Shown here: piece by piece, positions 62,201-64,000 of the stretch
Numbering within the stretch: position 1 is the first letter of the stretch
Layout of the letters: each line of letters begins with the position of its first letter
Source: Echinococcus granulosus
Taxonomy: Eukaryota > Platyhelminthes > Cestoda > Cyclophyllidea > Taeniidae
Direction of reading: 5' to 3'
NCBI RefSeq assembly: GCF_000524195.1
Contig: NW_020170502.1
Span: 170,560 to 234,559 of the forward strand
DNA: 64,000 bases
Program-made: the position numbers and the translations under genes
Notes under the pieces: model-generated
Told to the model about the DNA's origin: nothing
The model's input: the letters and a program-made list of their open reading frames with translations, nothing else
Databases searched by the model: none

Positions 62201-64000
62201 AGCACGGAGAGCAGAAAGGTCTAGCCGCCACCCAGGTTGCGGACATCCTTCCACAGCAGAATTCCGATCCAGCTGAATAGCTACATTCAACTTCCGTGGG
62301 AGCCAGTTCTCGCTTAGAGTGAATTTAAGCATCTGCACGCAGAGAATGTCGGGGAATGTGACCAAGCGAGAGGAACGAATTGCTGTTGTCCTTTGACAGG
62401 GCGGATCAGTAGCTGGAGAAATAAAATCCGGCACTCTCTCCTGCGCTGCCCAACCGGAGAGGCAGGCCTATTCGAATTAAACGACTGATATATGACTTTT
62501 GCTAACAGTCACGACCTTCAAGCATCGACCTTGGACCTTACATTACAGTGGTAAAAACGATAAAATTCTTACGTCAATGCCGATTTTTAGGTAGACCGGA
62601 TCCTCCTTAAAGGGCGCCTTGGTCTTCTCTGCTTCGCTTCTGCGTTTTTCATAAGCATTAACCTCGTCCCTGTTTGTTGCCGCCTCCAGTGGAATCGGCA
62701 GGCAGAGAATCGTTTCCACTCGTTCCTTGTATTGAACCTGTCGAACGAGACAGAACTTCGTTTGTTAAATTGTAATGGATGGTTGAAAGCATGAACGAAC
62801 GGCATGGTCCAGTGGATATTTACAAGGATCAAAGGGGAGAGAGAATACGACAGTTTGATGCGTGGAAAGCAGATTGGATAGGTGAATGGCTAGGACAGCC
62901 AAACACATATTTAAATGGAATGGTTGAAGGGATGGAAGAAAGGAGAAATGAATACAAGGATGGTAGCCGGGTGATATAGGGATGGATGGATGACTGGTTG
63001 GGAGGAGGGCCAGTTGGTTGTAAAGATGAGTAGGTCGAAGGATGAACAGATGATAGACGATTGGAATGACGGGCGGGTAGGTGAAAGGAGCCAGGATGGA
63101 TGAGTAGAATGGTCAAGCAGGTAGTTTGAGAGGGAACTGGTTCTTCCTAAATGGGGTAATAGTTGAATAAATCAAAAGGTAAACGAACCTTGCCAGTCAA
63201 TCCGCATTGAATACGGTCCTCCACAGTGAAGGCAAGCGAATTTAAGGGGGAAGGAAGCCAATCGTGCAGTTTTCACCCACCTCGCGTTCCACAAGATCAA
63301 AGAGGTGGACGAGGAACTCCTGCACATCCTGCTGTTGTTTGCTCGCAAACTCTGTGTTCGTACGACCCATTAGGTGACGAAACATGCGTGGACGGATGCC
63401 TGTAGTCAATGAGAATCAATTTGGGAAGGATTAATAGACCTCCAGTTCAGGATAGGTGGAATCTTCGATAGACAAATTTGAAACGCATGAAGAGCAGATG
63501 AGCAAATGTATGATAGACTGTTTGGAGATGAAAAGATCTAGAATGAATGGATAGATTAATAATCCCACAAGAGATGGGTAAACAGAAAAATTTGCTCCAG
63601 TTCAAAAGGTTGTGCGATCATAGCTGCACAAAGTCCAGAGTGGTGGAAAATTAACTCACCGAGTTACCTGTAATGGAAGAAGGAATTGGGGAAGAGTTAA
63701 TGGATAGACAGGATGGGGACACGGGTGAGTGAATGGATGAGAACGGGATGTCGACTAAATGGCACTACCAGTAGCGAGAACACTGAGAACCTCACCAGGT
63801 TGCTTGGGTACCACCTCTCCTCCCTTCATTTCGCCAATCCCTACTGGAGGAAACGAGTAGACACCGGAGCACAGCGCCTGACCCAATTTGCTCATCTGTA
63901 GACCGAAGGACTCTACGGCAGCAGTGGCACTTCCATTACGTGCCACTGCGTCCATCGCCGCCTCCACATATCTTCCTAACGCGAGGGCATAGCGCCTGCG
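59239..64000 (-). CDS. USP5: Ubiquitin carboxyl-terminal hydrolase 5 (isopeptidase T), 5' part outside window
   Basis: Seven exons visible: 64000(partial)-63796, 63399-63189, 62737-62573, 62467-62164, 61172-60886, 60240-60013, 59439-59239. The catalytic Cys box lies beyond the window. Visible are LGQALCSGVYS; PRMFRHLMGRTNTEFASKQQQDVQEFLVHLFDLVERE (USP box); VQYKERVETILCLPIPLEA; RLVTFPDILCVQMLKFTLSENWLPRKLNVAI; a first UBA domain (VVGQLQSMGFTRNACLRACLATASNAEAASNWLMEHLDDPD); a second UBA domain (LVTLLEMGITEDL, then AKRALEACGNDVEAAINMAF); then AFISHMGESTAAGHYVCHIKR with the catalytic His, and EDEWVIFNDEKVC. USP5 disassembles unanchored polyubiquitin chains. The UBAs bind chains. The second exon is one base short of an open frame near 63246-63250. 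Confidence 0.94.
59560..59830 (-). repeat. Degenerate CCAT tract in USP5 intron
   Basis: Imperfect CCATTCATTC/CATCC units between the last two USP5 exons, on the plus strand as CCAT (GGAT on the gene's sense strand). Confidence 0.55.
62770..63130 (+). repeat. Degenerate GGAT tract in USP5 intron
   Basis: Imperfect GGAT/GAATGG/GATGG units (for example gatagggatggatggatg) between USP5 exons 63399-63189 and 62737-62573. Here the sense strand carries CCAT, the opposite orientation to the tract at 59560-59830. Confidence 0.65.
63480..63745 (+). repeat. Degenerate GGAT tract in USP5 intron
   Basis: Loose GATG/GAATGG/GGATAG units (agaatgaatggatagatt, gagtgaatggatgag) between the two most upstream visible USP5 exons. 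Confidence 0.5.

Overview
This window looks like nuclear DNA from a flatworm, most likely a tapeworm (Cestoda). This is inferred, not read from a marker gene. The evidence is: animal-type genes cut by many GT-AG introns (some only about 35-70 nt); long gene-poor introns; many degenerate GGAT/CCAT tetranucleotide tracts; a single-exon CAP/venom-allergen-like secreted gene; and start codons sitting only 0-40 nt downstream of strong 3' splice sites, as expected for spliced-leader trans-splicing. A run of exactly 100 N (2746-2845) marks a scaffold gap. All splice sites were chosen by eye, but codon phase was checked across every junction listed.

Left part (1-25 kb), mainly minus strand: a secreted two-kringle protein followed by Cys-Pro-rich modules (583-6436, probably continuing to 59); a CAP-superfamily secreted protein (10567-11256); a possible 54-residue secreted peptide (11983-12150); a mitochondrial glutamate carrier of the SLC25A22/GC1 type (12912-19857, seven exons, first exon not found); and a small secreted EGF-like protein (23108-23473).

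Middle (25-44 kb), all minus strand and head to tail: an XK-related (XKR) multi-pass membrane protein (25449-38221, eight exons), the complex I subunit NDUFB10 (38555-39394), the ESCRT-II subunit VPS36 (40172-41578) and the ESCRT-III subunit CHMP6 (43033-44334). VPS36 and CHMP6 act at the same step of endosomal sorting and are direct neighbours here.

Right part (46-64 kb): on the plus strand, lysine-specific histone demethylase KDM1A/LSD1 (46019-51925, eleven exons, 1005 aa) is followed by the MUS81 partner EME1 (53008-55632, six exons). On the minus strand, USP5 (59239 to beyond 64000) lies just upstream of the histone-fold DNA polymerase epsilon subunit POLE3 (58309-59001).

Apart from possible co-transcription of same-strand neighbours and the VPS36/CHMP6 pairing, the genes are mostly unrelated housekeeping genes. 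The least familiar object is the kringle gene with its repeated Cys-Pro modules on phase-1 exons.
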